64,000 nucleotides of DNA from assembly GCA_024682075.1 (NCBI GenBank), contig JAIKZQ010000028.1, positions 1-64,000 of the forward strand. The letters run 5' to 3'. Each line of letters begins with the position of its first letter. Position 1 is the first letter of the stretch. This document shows positions 15,988-25,354 of this stretch, in pieces. Below the pieces are notes generated by a model. The model was not told the DNA's origin and ran no database searches. It was given only the letters and a program-made list of their open reading frames with translations. The DNA comes from Lachnospiraceae bacterium (GTDB lineage: Bacteria > Bacillota > Clostridia > Lachnospirales > Lachnospiraceae). Both the position numbers and the translations under genes were made by a program.

Positions 15988-17208
15988 ATGAAAAGAAAGA
16001 AACTGATATCAATGATCGCCGCTATGGCGATAACAGCATCACTTCTCGCTGCCTGCGGCGGCGATCCGGAAGAACCTGCCGGCGACTCAGGCCAGAGTGG
16101 ATTTGCCTCAACCCCGATCGTGTCCGTTGACGAAAGCCAGAGCAATCCTCAAACCCCTGCCGAGGATCAGACCGAGGATACGGCACTTGAAGTTCCCGAA
16201 GGCTGCTACCTTTCAGAGCTCACCGGACTTCCCATCTCCAACGAACTGAGGAATCAGCGTCCCATCGCCGTAATGGTCGATAACGAGAGAACCGCTCTTC
16301 CCCACTTCGAGATTGCCGAGTGCGACATCGTTTACGAGCTCATGAACTCAACCGCAAACGACCGTGTCACCAGATTCATGTGCATTCGCAAGGACTGGAG
16401 AAACATCACCCAGATGGGAAGCATCCGTTCCACACGTCCCACCAACATCCCTCTTGCAGGTGAGTACAACGCGATCCTGATCCACGACGGCGGCCCCGTT
16501 TACATCACCGACTTCATCGCAAAGCCTTACTGTGATCACCTTTCAAGCGGTTTCTGCCGTTTCGATAACGGAAAGAGCTGGGAGTACAAAGAGTATGTCA
16601 CCGCAAATGAGACCGTAGGAATCAACATGAGTGGCGGCACCCAGACCTATGACGGACTTATCCAGAGGATCGCTGCAGCAGGAATTGACACCGAGTACAA
16701 TGCATACGCTCCCATGCGTGACACGCACTTCCTCTTCAGACCTTACGGAACCGACATGACTCCCACCGAGATGGGTTACAACAATGCGATCACCGCAAAC
16801 AACATTCGCATTGGAACCTTCATCCACACCCAGACCGCTCTTCAGTACAACGCTGAGACCTCCACTTATGACCTTTACCTTTACGGACAGCGTCAGGAAG
16901 ATGCAGAGGATGGCGAGGCAGTTACATTCAACAACGTCCTTCTCCAGTGCACCGATTTCTATCAGTACGATGACCACGGTTATCTCCTCTACTTCTACAT
17001 TGACACCGACCCCAACAAGGAAGGCTGGTACATCACCAACGGAGAAGCTATCAAGGTAACCTGGAACAAGCCTTGTGACAACGAGAGACTCGACTACGAC
17101 ATCACCAGATTCTACGATGAGAACGGCAACGAGATCGAGATCAATCCCGGCACAACCTACATCGCACTTGTTCCCAAGGATGGATGGAACACTGTCGAGA
17201 TCAACTGA
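15988..17208 (+). CDS. DUF3048 domain lipoprotein
   Basis: Lipoprotein of 406 residues. The signal peptide ends in a lipobox SLLAAC with the lipidated cysteine at about 23, followed by an acidic Ser/Gln-rich linker to about 65. The DUF3048 N- and C-terminal domains follow (RPIAVMVDNERTALP; MGSIRSTRP; IHTQTALQYN; YIALVPKDGW). The family includes YerB of Bacillus; its biochemical function is not established. ATG 15988 with TGGAGG is the best start. It is a single-gene plus-strand unit with its own promoter and a bidirectional terminator, between two envelope genes. An envelope role is inferred from location only. Confidence 0.9.
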   Translation: MKRKKLISMIAAMAITASLLAACGGDPEEPAGDSGQSGFASTPIVSVDESQSNPQTPAEDQTEDTALEVPEGCYLSELTGLPISNELRNQRPIAVMVDNERTALPHFEIAECDIVYELMNSTANDRVTRFMCIRKDWRNITQMGSIRSTRPTNIPLAGEYNAILIHDGGPVYITDFIAKPYCDHLSSGFCRFDNGKSWEYKEYVTANETVGINMSGGTQTYDGLIQRIAAAGIDTEYNAYAPMRDTHFLFRPYGTDMTPTEMGYNNAITANNIRIGTFIHTQTALQYNAETSTYDLYLYGQRQEDAEDGEAVTFNNVLLQCTDFYQYDDHGYLLYFYIDTDPNKEGWYITNGEAIKVTWNKPCDNERLDYDITRFYDENGNEIEINPGTTYIALVPKDGWNTVEIN

Positions 17209-17246
17209 CAGGTTCATCCTCAAAACAGATCATTTAAAGCAAAAAG

Positions 17247-17280
17247 AAACTCGCAGGTTTTCAGACCTGCGAGTTTTTTA
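17247..17280. terminator. Bidirectional terminator
   Basis: The stem ACTCGCAGGT/ACCTGCGAGT is followed by T6 on the plus strand and, on the minus strand, by TTTCTTTTTGC. It ends both the DUF3048 gene and the convergent MurL-like gene. Confidence 0.9.
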
Positions 17281-17350
17281 TTCGATCTATCATTCAGTCC
17301 TTCAGCCATACCGGAGCCGGCACATTTGCATTCGCCCGGTCATTCAAAGT

Positions 17351-18706
17351 TTATTTCAGTTCTTCGAGCGCACTCCTTAATCTGTCCGTAAACTCTTCGG
17401 GAACTGAATTGTCCGGGCACCATTCAGACAGGATCTTACTCATGGGCTCTGCATTCATCGCCCTGATCTCCTGTTCATATCTGTCCGTGAGCATGCTCTT
17501 TCCGCCCTTTTCGATATAATCCGTAAGGCAGCTTGCGACCTCGCTCCTGGTTCCGACACATTCAAAAGGCTTGTTCTCATTGAGTCCCACGAGCTCCCTG
17601 AAGTCCTCATCAAGTGATTCCTTGTCGAGAAGCTTCTCACCGAAGATCTCAATGAGTTCTTTTTCATCAATGAAGGGTGACAGGATTATGTACACGAACA
17701 GGCACTTGGGACAAGCACAGCACCATATGCCCTTCTTGCTTCCGCGGTTGCAGGACCTGAAGGCCTTGAAATACTCTTTTCCTTTAGATGCGAACACCCC
17801 TGCGATCTGTGCCTCCGAAAAAGGTCTCAGCAGTGAAAAATAGTGAATGTCCGAATCTGTAATAAGAGAGAAATATTCATTAAAATCCTCTTCAAATTCA
17901 TAGCTCTTCGAATACTGGTGATTGACATTGGTTCCGGGAACGGTGCTCTCATTTGCACTGGTCTCGTTGGAAAGGGCTATGTACTTGAAACCGCACAGGT
18001 ATGCGGCTATCACGCTGGAAAATGCAAGGACTGCGGAAAAAGGAATGTGTCCGTTCATATATCCTTCTTCATTCATCCTGATGACCTGAGGATCCAGAGT
18101 TCTCTTTGCGGTATATGTGCCTTTCTTGTGAGCACACTTTGCTATCACGTTCGTTGCGGTTGCATTTTCATTCACGACATACGTGGTGATGTCCTCACCC
18201 TTTAAAAGCTCAAGGCTTACGACCGAATCCTTGCCGCCTCCAACGGGAACAAGGCATCCGGAATAGGTCCTGTCATCGTGAAGAGTTTCCTGCTCATCAG
18301 TGGTTGTGGTGCATTCGAATCTGACAAGCCTGTCACGGCTTACGGTGATGCCGTTCCTGTAAAGGAATTCGCCGAGTCCGTTATAATACAGCTTTCTCCA
18401 CCAATCCTTCTGCGCTGCCGTTAGAGAACCGCATTTTATCACGACCGTCTCGGGACAGACAGTCTTATAATATGAAATGGTCTCCACAAGGCCCAGATTA
18501 AAGATGAGCGATCTTAAGATGGGGTCGCTCAGGTCAGTCCCTCTTTCACCAAGAGGAAATCTCCATTCAGGCATGAAATCCCTGAGACCCGGGATTGAGA
18601 ATCTGTATCTGACGAAGAGTTCTCCGTCTTCAACCCTCATTTCATATTTTCTGTATTCGAATGTATCATGAAGTTTTCTGAGATCATCAAACTGTTTCTG
18701 TGACAT
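17351..18706 (-). CDS. murL: MurL-like UDP-MurNAc-L-Ala-L-Glu epimerase
   Basis: Protein of 451 residues with a PP-loop-type ATP site, GGGKDS at 156-161, then SNETSANES at 246-254, VNHQYSKSYEFE at 261-272 and a Cys cluster CCACPKC at 329-335. This set matches what I know of MurL, which uses ATP to convert the terminal L-Glu of UDP-MurNAc-L-Ala-L-Glu to D-Glu. MurL is known from Xanthomonas and some other Proteobacteria and Actinobacteria. An atypical MurD lies nearby (13289-14545). The gene is monocistronic with its own promoter and terminator. A related but distinct adenine-nucleotide alpha-hydrolase function is the main alternative. Confidence 0.72.
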   Translation of the reverse strand: MSQKQFDDLRKLHDTFEYRKYEMRVEDGELFVRYRFSIPGLRDFMPEWRFPLGERGTDLSDPILRSLIFNLGLVETISYYKTVCPETVVIKCGSLTAAQKDWWRKLYYNGLGEFLYRNGITVSRDRLVRFECTTTTDEQETLHDDRTYSGCLVPVGGGKDSVVSLELLKGEDITTYVVNENATATNVIAKCAHKKGTYTAKRTLDPQVIRMNEEGYMNGHIPFSAVLAFSSVIAAYLCGFKYIALSNETSANESTVPGTNVNHQYSKSYEFEEDFNEYFSLITDSDIHYFSLLRPFSEAQIAGVFASKGKEYFKAFRSCNRGSKKGIWCCACPKCLFVYIILSPFIDEKELIEIFGEKLLDKESLDEDFRELVGLNENKPFECVGTRSEVASCLTDYIEKGGKSMLTDRYEQEIRAMNAEPMSKILSEWCPDNSVPEEFTDRLRSALEELK

Positions 18707-18762
18707 ATGAACCCGCCTTTGATAGTAAGTATCTGCCGTAAAGGCATAAAGATAATATAGAT

Positions 18763-18791
18763 ATTTTAAAACTAATCGACCGCGGTATCAA
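18763..18791 (-). promoter_or_regulatory. Promoter of the MurL-like gene
   Basis: On the minus strand, TTGATA (18786-18791), a 17-base spacer and TAAAAT (18763-18768), directly downstream of the clpB terminator. Confidence 0.6.
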
Positions 18792-18799
18792 GTTAGTTA

Positions 18800-18838
18800 C
18801 ATAATAAGGCCGCTCCGAATTTGATCCCGAAGCGGCCG
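18800..18838 (-). terminator. clpB terminator
   Basis: On the minus strand the stem GGCCGCTTCGG/CCGAAGCGGCC-type pairing (one bulge) is followed by TTATTATG. It lies 18 bases after the clpB stop codon. Confidence 0.8.
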
Positions 18839-18855
18839 TTCATGTATTGTCCGTA

Positions 18856-21450
18856 TTACTGCTGTCTTACGCCTGCTGTATATCCGTCACCGGACTTATC
18901 GATCACTATCACCTGATCTTCCGAAACCTTGTCCTCGAGGATGAACCTGGCAGCCAGGGTCTCGATGTATTTCTGGATGTATCTCTTCAGCGGTCTTGCT
19001 CCGTATACCGGATCGTATGCGGAATCAATGACACTCTGCACCGCGGCATCCGTAAGTTCTATCCTGATGTCTCTGTCGGCCAGTCTCTTATTGATATCCT
19101 CGATAAGAAGACTTACGATTCCTCCGAGATTATCCTTGGTAAGAGGCTTGAACATTATGATCTCATCGAGCCTGTTAAGGAACTCCGGACGGAAATGCCC
19201 CTTAAGTTCCTCCATTGCCATCTCTTCGGCATCATCTTTGATATTGCCCTCATCATCGATTCCTTCAAGAAGGAATCTTGCACCTATATTGGATGTCATT
19301 ATGATGATGGTATTCTTGAAGTCGACTGTCTTGCCATGGGAATCCGTGATGCGTCCGTCATCAAGAACCTGCAGAAGAACATTGAAAACATCGGGTGCAG
19401 CTTTCTCAATCTCATCGAACAGAACTACGCAGTAAGGCTTTCTCCTTACGGCCTCGGTAAGCTGTCCGCCCTCATCATATCCCACATATCCGGGAGGAGC
19501 TCCGATGAGTCTTGAGACGCTGTGCTTCTCCATGTATTCGCTCATGTCGATCCTGACCATGTTGGTCTCGTCATCAAACAAAGCAGCAGCAAGTGACTTT
19601 GCAAGCTCTGTTTTTCCGACACCTGTAGGTCCGAGGAAAAGGAATGATCCTATAGGCTTCGAAGGATCCTTTATTCCCGCCTTCGAACGGATAATGGCCT
19701 CTGTTACCTTGGTGACAGCTTCGTCCTGGCCCATGACTCTCTTGTGAAGTTCATCATCAAGATGAAGAGTCTTGGTCCTCTCGCCTTCCGTAAGCTTGGC
19801 AACAGGAATGCCTGTCCACTTGGAAACTATGCGGGCTATCTCTTCTTCGGAGACCTTCTCCCTTACAAGCTTGTTATCATCCGACTGGGCATCTTCGGCT
19901 TCCTGCAGCTTACGCTTTAATTCCGGAAGCGTTCCGTATGAAAGCTCTGCAGCCTTCTCGAGGTCACCCTTTGTCTGTGCGATGACTATCTGGGAATTGA
20001 CGGCATCTATGTCCTCACGAAGCTTGCTCAGACGGTTTGCCGCATTCTTTTCATTATCCCACTGCGCCTTCTGGACTTCGAAAGCCTCCTTAAGCTCGGC
20101 CAGTTCTTTCTGGAGATCCTCGAGTCTTGCTTTTGACAGATTGTCCTCTTCTTTCTTAAGAGCGGTTTCCTCGATCTGAAGCTGAAGGATCTTGCGGTTC
20201 ATCTCATCCAGCTCGGCAGGAAGCGAATCCATCTCGGTCTTGATAAGAGCACATGCCTCATCCACAAGGTCGATTGCCTTGTCGGGAAGGAATCTGTCAC
20301 TGATGTAACGGTTCGAGAGCACGGCTGCGGAGACGAGCGCATTATCCATGATCTTCACGCCGTGGTAAACTTCATATCTTTCCTTAAGTCCCCTGAGGAT
20401 GGAGATGGTGTCCTCGACAGTGGGCTCATCGACCATGACAGGCTGGAAACGTCTCTCAAGTGCAGCATCAGTCTCTATGTACTGTCTGTATTCATCAAGT
20501 GTCGTGGCACCGATGCAGTGGAGCTCGCCTCTTGCGAGCATGGGCTTTAACATGTTGCCGGCATCGAGCGCACCGTCCGTCTTGCCCGCACCGACTATGG
20601 TGTGAAGCTCATCTATGAAAAGAATGATCTGACCGTCGGATCCTTTGACATCATCCAGCACGGCCTTGAGTCTTTCCTCAAATTCGCCTCTGTACTTGGC
20701 GCCCGCTATAAGAGCACCCATGTCGAGCGAGAAGATCTTCTTGTCCTTAAGATTATCCGGAACATCGCCGCGTACTATACGCTGTGCAAGCCCCTCGACC
20801 ACTGCGGTCTTACCGACACCGGGCTCACCTATAAGAACGGGATTATTCTTGGTCTTGCGGGAAAGGATCCTGATGATGTTCCTGATCTCGGAATCCCTGC
20901 CTATTACCGGATCCAGCTTCTGATCACGTGCTTTTTCGACAAGGTCCTGTCCGTATTTTTCAAGAGTGTCATAAGTGGCTTCGGGATTGTCACTGGTCAC
21001 TCTCTGATTGCCCCTTACCTGTGAAAGAGCCTGCAGGAAGCGTTCTCTGGTGATGCCGTATTCCTTGAATATCTCTTTCATCGTGCGGGAAGGATATCTG
21101 ATCATCGCAAGGAAGAGATGCTCGACCGAGACATACTCATCTCCCATTGCCTTCGCTTCATCCTCGGCAAATGTAAGAACCTTGTTAAGATCCTGACTGA
21201 CATGCATCTGACCTGCGCCCGATCCCGAGACCTTGACACACCTCTCGAGATATTCATCCGCCTTGGCGCAGAAATGCTCGGTATTGATCTCCATCTTCTC
21301 GATCAGCTTCAGTATCAGGCTGTCCTCTACATGAAGAAGCGAAACAAGGAGATGCTCCTGCCCGAGTTCCTGATTTCCGTATTCAGTGCCCAGTCTTTCG
21401 ATGCCGTTAATGGCTTCCATGGACTTTTGTGTGAATTTTTGAATATTCAT
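18856..21450 (-). CDS. clpB: ATP-dependent disaggregase ClpB
   Basis: Hsp100 chaperone of 864 residues that pulls polypeptides out of aggregates with DnaK. Order of domains: Clp N-terminal double repeat (1-145), AAA-1 with GEPGVGKTA, a coiled-coil middle domain (about 405-525) that identifies ClpB rather than ClpC, AAA-2 with GPTGVGKTE, and the C-terminal D2-small domain. There is no ClpP-binding loop expected for ClpB. The start has AAAGGAGG. I saw neither a CIRCE (HrcA) nor a CtsR operator at the promoter. Confidence 0.97.
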   Translation of the reverse strand: MNIQKFTQKSMEAINGIERLGTEYGNQELGQEHLLVSLLHVEDSLILKLIEKMEINTEHFCAKADEYLERCVKVSGSGAGQMHVSQDLNKVLTFAEDEAKAMGDEYVSVEHLFLAMIRYPSRTMKEIFKEYGITRERFLQALSQVRGNQRVTSDNPEATYDTLEKYGQDLVEKARDQKLDPVIGRDSEIRNIIRILSRKTKNNPVLIGEPGVGKTAVVEGLAQRIVRGDVPDNLKDKKIFSLDMGALIAGAKYRGEFEERLKAVLDDVKGSDGQIILFIDELHTIVGAGKTDGALDAGNMLKPMLARGELHCIGATTLDEYRQYIETDAALERRFQPVMVDEPTVEDTISILRGLKERYEVYHGVKIMDNALVSAAVLSNRYISDRFLPDKAIDLVDEACALIKTEMDSLPAELDEMNRKILQLQIEETALKKEEDNLSKARLEDLQKELAELKEAFEVQKAQWDNEKNAANRLSKLREDIDAVNSQIVIAQTKGDLEKAAELSYGTLPELKRKLQEAEDAQSDDNKLVREKVSEEEIARIVSKWTGIPVAKLTEGERTKTLHLDDELHKRVMGQDEAVTKVTEAIIRSKAGIKDPSKPIGSFLFLGPTGVGKTELAKSLAAALFDDETNMVRIDMSEYMEKHSVSRLIGAPPGYVGYDEGGQLTEAVRRKPYCVVLFDEIEKAAPDVFNVLLQVLDDGRITDSHGKTVDFKNTIIIMTSNIGARFLLEGIDDEGNIKDDAEEMAMEELKGHFRPEFLNRLDEIIMFKPLTKDNLGGIVSLLIEDINKRLADRDIRIELTDAAVQSVIDSAYDPVYGARPLKRYIQKYIETLAARFILEDKVSEDQVIVIDKSGDGYTAGVRQQ

Positions 21451-21496
21451 ATTTGCCTCCTTTCGGAAACAGTTTTGTTCGTTCTGTTCTATTTGG

Positions 21497-21524
21497 AGTA
21501 TAACACGTTGTTATCAGAATTCAA
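21497..21524 (-). promoter_or_regulatory. clpB promoter
   Basis: On the minus strand, TTGAAT (21519-21524), a 16-base spacer and TATACT (21497-21502), just downstream of the stop codon of the ASKHA gene. Confidence 0.55.
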
Positions 21525-21534
21525 TATTTCAATT

Positions 21535-22746
21535 CTAAATATTTTCGAAATTCAGAGAGCTCATGTACAGATCGTTAAACGCATCTTCCTCCGCAAGATT
21601 GATGACCCTGTAAGGGGGAAGAGGCAGTGAGCCGGCATTGTCCGCGCACATGTCATCACTCTGCCTTGATGATCTCAGAAATGCATATTCAAGCGCACCC
21701 TTTAATGCGGTGTTTCCGCCGGATTCGCAGACCGGAATGAGCTGTGCAGGAAGGAGTCCTATGTTCGCCGCATCTTTCGGATCAAGATGATATCCGAATC
21801 CGCCTGCAAGAACGCATTTTTCGACATCCGGATACGAGATGCCTGCTTTATCAAGGAGTATAGCGATACCAGCTTTCATCGCTCCTTTAGCAAGCTGAAG
21901 AGCCCTGACGGATTCCTGAGTAACTTTGGCGCTTCCGATCGTTATGCCTTCATCAAAGTACGGATCCTTTAACAGGCCCGTCTCATCCATTATCCCCTCA
22001 TCAAGAAGCACAGATGCAAAATGAATCATGTCGGCGCCCCAGATACCCTTGCACGGTCCGCCCTCAAATGCGGGACCTGCAGCAGTCGCCGTGACATAGA
22101 GATGATCCTTATTGCCGAGCGCTATCTCACCGTTGGTTCCAAGGTCACACAAAAGCCTGTAATCGCCTGATGCGCACAGATCCGCAGCAAGTATTCCCGC
22201 ATAGATATCAGCACCTGCAAATGCGGAAAAACCGGGAAGAAGCACTGCTTTGATCTTCTCTCCTTTTTCTCCGGCAGGCAGTTCGAATTCCGCACCCCCG
22301 ATATATGACGCATTAAAAGGAGCACTTCCGAGTTCCGCGGTTTCATATCCCATCAGCAGATAAGACATCGTGGTATTAGCCGAAATATACATGCAGCCTG
22401 CATTATGCTCAGCAAATCTCAAAGCCCCCGTCTTAAGAACATCCATGACAAGGTCACGCATCACGCCTGCTGCCGCGGGATCCGATGCGGCCCCTATCCT
22501 CGATAAGACATCTGCGCCGTATCTTCCCTGAGGATTAAGCACAGAATAATGATCCAGGACACGCCCCTTCTCATCACAGCAGATCATGGCGATGGTGGTA
22601 GTCCCGATATCAGCGCATATCACGGGATAAGGCAATACTCTCCCATGATGCTCACCCGTCCCCGAATAAGAAATGATCTTAACCGGATCAGAGCCGAAGC
22701 ATCTTCCGCATCCTGTACAGATTGTGCATTTGGTTCCTTTTTTCAT
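21535..22746 (-). CDS. ASKHA-domain protein, RACo C-terminal type
   Basis: Protein of 403 residues related to the C-terminal (DUF4445) part of RACo/RamA, the ATP-using reductive activators of corrinoid proteins. The ASKHA nucleotide fold is visible: ICADIGTTTIAMI, LLCDLGTNGEIALG, AGPAFEGG, and VLAGGFGYHL. Full activators are about 600 residues and start with a 2Fe-2S ferredoxin domain. Here that part is replaced by about 40 residues with C7, C10, C13 and C16 in a CxxCxxCxxC pattern, which may hold a metal or Fe-S cluster. No corrinoid methyltransferase is in the window. The partner is unknown. Confidence 0.82.
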   Translation of the reverse strand: MKKGTKCTICTGCGRCFGSDPVKIISYSGTGEHHGRVLPYPVICADIGTTTIAMICCDEKGRVLDHYSVLNPQGRYGADVLSRIGAASDPAAAGVMRDLVMDVLKTGALRFAEHNAGCMYISANTTMSYLLMGYETAELGSAPFNASYIGGAEFELPAGEKGEKIKAVLLPGFSAFAGADIYAGILAADLCASGDYRLLCDLGTNGEIALGNKDHLYVTATAAGPAFEGGPCKGIWGADMIHFASVLLDEGIMDETGLLKDPYFDEGITIGSAKVTQESVRALQLAKGAMKAGIAILLDKAGISYPDVEKCVLAGGFGYHLDPKDAANIGLLPAQLIPVCESGGNTALKGALEYAFLRSSRQSDDMCADNAGSLPLPPYRVINLAEEDAFNDLYMSSLNFENI

Positions 22747-22796
22747 ACCCGTTTATGATAACACAATAATCCGTCATGAGCAGAATAAACTGCCTG

Positions 22797-22832
22797 GAAA
22801 AAAAGGACTCCCGGCCTTAACCGGAAGTCCCC
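22797..22832 (-). terminator. Terminator of the zinc-ribbon protein gene
   Basis: On the minus strand the stem GGACTTCCGG/CCGGGAGTCC with a short loop is followed by T7. Confidence 0.9.
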
Positions 22833-22866
22833 TTATATCTTATGGCTTATCTCTTCGGAAAAAGGA

Positions 22867-23349
22867 TTACTTGATGATCCTAATGGTTCCGTAGAAGAGA
22901 ACGGGCTTGGTCTGTCCCTTACAAGCATAAACGATTGCAATGATCATGCAAACGGTGTTGAAGATGCTCCAGATCCATCCGATGATGGGGATGATTCCGA
23001 TAAGAGCAAAGAGTGCAAGAACAAGGCCCTCATTAGCATAGAATCTGAGATAATCGGAACGCTGTCCGTTTACGTCTCCGCCGAAGTATGCAACGATAAC
23101 GCCGAACAGTCCGAACATTACAGCGACAATGCCGAGAACCTTGTCGCAAGGGTTAACGGGTGCATACATGGTACGAGAAGGTGCTGCCTGCTGATAAGGC
23201 TGCTGATACTGAGGCTGAGGTGCTCCCTGAGGTGCGCCCTGGGGTGCTCCCTGAGGTCCTGCTGCTGCAGCGGCAAAGTTAAATCCACAAACTGTGCAGA
23301 ATCCTGCATCATCAGCTACCTGAGCTCCACACTTAGAACATGTTTTCAT
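22867..23349 (-). CDS. Zinc-ribbon membrane protein
   Basis: Protein of 160 residues. An N-terminal zinc ribbon has four cysteines (C4, C7, C18, C21). A flexible linker rich in Gln, Pro and Ala with four GPQGAPQ-like units follows, then two or three membrane segments in the C-terminal half resembling DUF4870-type small membrane domains. Such zinc-ribbon/membrane proteins are common in Clostridia and mostly uncharacterised. The gene is monocistronic with its own terminator. Function unknown. Confidence 0.8.
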   Translation of the reverse strand: MKTCSKCGAQVADDAGFCTVCGFNFAAAAAGPQGAPQGAPQGAPQPQYQQPYQQAAPSRTMYAPVNPCDKVLGIVAVMFGLFGVIVAYFGGDVNGQRSDYLRFYANEGLVLALFALIGIIPIIGWIWSIFNTVCMIIAIVYACKGQTKPVLFYGTIRIIK

Positions 23350-23418
23350 TATGAATCCCTCCTAGAATAAGTTAGCTTTTTTTGATGAGTCTGCACTTTT
23401 TACAACCCATCGGTACGT

Positions 23419-23427
23419 ATTATATCA
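23419..23427 (-). promoter_or_regulatory. Extended -10 promoter, zinc-ribbon gene
   Basis: On the minus strand, TGATATAAT gives an extended -10 element; no good -35 is visible. It lies about 70 bases before the start codon. Confidence 0.4.
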
Positions 23428-23520
23428 TACTATACAAGATATTGTATATTAAAATTGCTTTAAGAAAAGCGATCAAATTCCTTATTTTCCTTGATTTTAT
23501 CAGTATTTTTCATTAATATT

Positions 23521-24714
23521 ATGAGCATGACGGAAAAAAACACCTGCAAATATATCCTAAGATTAGTATGTTCGGTCCTGGCAGTCATCTTCATGGTGCT
23601 GGCAGTTCCTTCGCATGCAAGCGCATCCGATACCGACATAGAACAGATGCTGCGTGTTTTCACTGCACAGAGCGGAAAGCACCTGCTCATTGTCTCGAGG
23701 GAATATATGCCCGGTGCTTATTCAAGCGTCTCCGAAGCGGTAAATGCCGCACAAAAAGGCGATGTCATACTGATCTACCCCGGTGAATACGATGAATGCA
23801 TCGACATGATCAACAAGGATCTCATTCTGATCGGCACCGACAGAAACAGATGCATACTCAAGCATGACACTTCATTTTATTCGGATCCCGTCTTGAGCGC
23901 TTCGGCCGGAATATTCAACAATCTCACTTTCATCGGCTACAGAGGCCCCAATTTTGCACTCAAGCCCGACGTGGAAACAGAGGACAACAAGTTCCAGTAT
24001 TATTCCGGATACGTGGTCCACATCGATTACGATTATGAAGTCGGTCGTTCCGTGACATTCAACAACTGCAGCTTCCTGTCGGAAAACAGCAACTGCATCG
24101 GCCTCGGACTGAGGAATCATTTTTCCATCACCTTCAATGACTGCATCCTGAGATCCACCGGAGAAAACGGTGCCGGATGTCTTTTCGCGCACGATCCTTT
24201 TTATCTCCAGCAGGGCGGAACAGACATGCACATCACTCTTAACAACGTTGTGCTCGAAAGCCTTGGCGGACCTTATGTTTTTGCATTTGATACCATCCAT
24301 CCCGAAAACCGCATTGACGTAAAGCTTGTAAATGTCACGACATACTGCTTCGTCGCCGATGTCGAGGAATTCTACATGCCGAACAATTCCTATTCGGGAA
24401 TCGACTACAGAGTGCAGTATGCTAACCCTGAGCTTCATCCCGCAACGCCCTTCTATTTCTGGGGTGAAGGCTCTCTTTCACAGAACCTCAGGGAATTAAG
24501 GCTCGCGGTTCCTCTTCGTCAGCCCGGCGTGTACTATATCTCCGATCCCAACGCCCCCAAGAGAGATGACCTTATCAAGATCATTACTCCTTTCTACATC
24601 ACCAATCAGGGCGGAGTCATCGGTAACGGCTTCGGCGGATCGCTCGGCTTCTATCTCAACCCCGCAAGCTGCGGCAATACCATCGATGAAATGAATTATC
24701 ACGCCATCCCGTGA
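23521..24714 (+). CDS. Secreted parallel beta-helix protein (pectinesterase-like fold)
   Basis: Exported protein of about 397 residues. A signal peptide (hydrophobic, ending near SHASA) is followed by YSSVSEAVNAAQKGDVILIYPGEYDE, the opening pattern of pectinesterase/pectate-lyase right-handed beta-helices. Repeated strands with Asn/Asp-rich turns follow (VTFNNCSFL, ITFNDCILR, ITLNNVVLES). I do not see the pectinesterase catalytic QAxAL/DFIFG pair, so it may bind or cleave another polysaccharide, or serve as a scaffold. The start is uncertain: ATG 23521 and ATG 23527 both lack a good ribosome-binding site. It is on the plus strand in an accessory stretch. Confidence 0.72.
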   Translation: MSMTEKNTCKYILRLVCSVLAVIFMVLAVPSHASASDTDIEQMLRVFTAQSGKHLLIVSREYMPGAYSSVSEAVNAAQKGDVILIYPGEYDECIDMINKDLILIGTDRNRCILKHDTSFYSDPVLSASAGIFNNLTFIGYRGPNFALKPDVETEDNKFQYYSGYVVHIDYDYEVGRSVTFNNCSFLSENSNCIGLGLRNHFSITFNDCILRSTGENGAGCLFAHDPFYLQQGGTDMHITLNNVVLESLGGPYVFAFDTIHPENRIDVKLVNVTTYCFVADVEEFYMPNNSYSGIDYRVQYANPELHPATPFYFWGEGSLSQNLRELRLAVPLRQPGVYYISDPNAPKRDDLIKIITPFYITNQGGVIGNGFGGSLGFYLNPASCGNTIDEMNYHAIP

Positions 24715-24791
24715 TGATTTGTGCAATATGTTAACAGCAGGCTCATTTTGCGTACAAATTGCCGATTTTTCAGTATATTAGGGCTATTTTA

Positions 24792-24821
24792 TTGACAGAA
24801 TGAGCACACAGATGATAAGAT
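24792..24821 (+). promoter_or_regulatory. Probable csp promoter
   Basis: TTGACA (24792-24797) and TAAGAT (24816-24821), spacing 18. This places the start near 24828 and gives a leader of about 165 bases before the csp start codon, with an intrinsic terminator inside the leader. Confidence 0.5.
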
Positions 24822-24847
24822 TCAAAAAGATTCAGGTACGGACGTGA

Positions 24848-24909
24848 TCTCACATATTTTTGTAAATCACCTCACCTCGGATGATTTACAAAAGTATGTG
24901 ATTTTTTTA
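24848..24909 (+). terminator. Strong terminator between the beta-helix gene and csp
   Basis: Twenty-base arms TCACATATTTTTGTAAATCA and TGATTTACAAAAGTATGTGA, with a single mismatch or wobble and a loop of about 12 bases, are followed by T7. It can end the beta-helix transcript, but it also lies downstream of the best csp promoter and could act as an attenuator there. Confidence 0.88.
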
Positions 24910-24994
24910 TAGAATCGCATGCTGAATCATTAACGGGTCAATGACCCACATTTTCAAGAGGGGATTTCATCCCAAGGCTTTAAGGAGGCACTAA

Positions 24995-25207
24995 ATGAAC
25001 AAGGGAACTGTCAAGTGGTTTAATGCACAGAAGGGTTATGGTTTCATCACCGATGAGGCTTCAGGAAAGGATGTATTCGTACACTTCTCCGGCATCAACT
25101 CTGATGGATACAAGACTCTCGACGAGGGCGCTACCGTTACTTTCGATATCGAAGTAGACGAAGCTAAGAACAAGGAGCGCGCTGTCAACGTTACTGTACA
25201 GAAGTAA
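24995..25207 (+). CDS. csp: Cold-shock protein, CspA family
   Basis: Single-stranded-nucleic-acid-binding protein of 70 residues. RNP1 (KGYGFI) and RNP2 (VFVHF) are intact, and the length fits the family. The start has TAAGGAGG. The leader contains short hairpins (GGGTCA/TGACCC and GGGAT/ATCCC just before the Shine-Dalgarno) that could control translation by temperature. Whether this copy is cold-induced cannot be told from sequence. Codon use looks biased to highly expressed choices. Confidence 0.96.
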   Translation: MNKGTVKWFNAQKGYGFITDEASGKDVFVHFSGINSDGYKTLDEGATVTFDIEVDEAKNKERAVNVTVQK

Positions 25208-25251
25208 ACCGTTTGAATATATAAGTATATTCAGTAAGATGGCGAACTAAA

Positions 25252-25282
25252 AAGCGGAGGGCGAGAGCCTTCCGCTTTTCCT
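25252..25282 (+). terminator. csp terminator
   Basis: The stem AAGCGGAGG/CCTTCCGCTT with the loop GCGAGAG is followed by TTCCTT. Confidence 0.8.
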
Positions 25283-25354
25283 TATGCATAAATCTCATCT
25301 GTGTCACCCGAATCAGAACTGTCATACGGATCTTCAGTTGCATTATGTGTAACG

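Noticed and set aside
21451..21534. CIRCE or CtsR operator at clpB
   Set aside because: Neither the TTAGCACTC inverted repeat nor the GGTCAAA heptad repeat is present.
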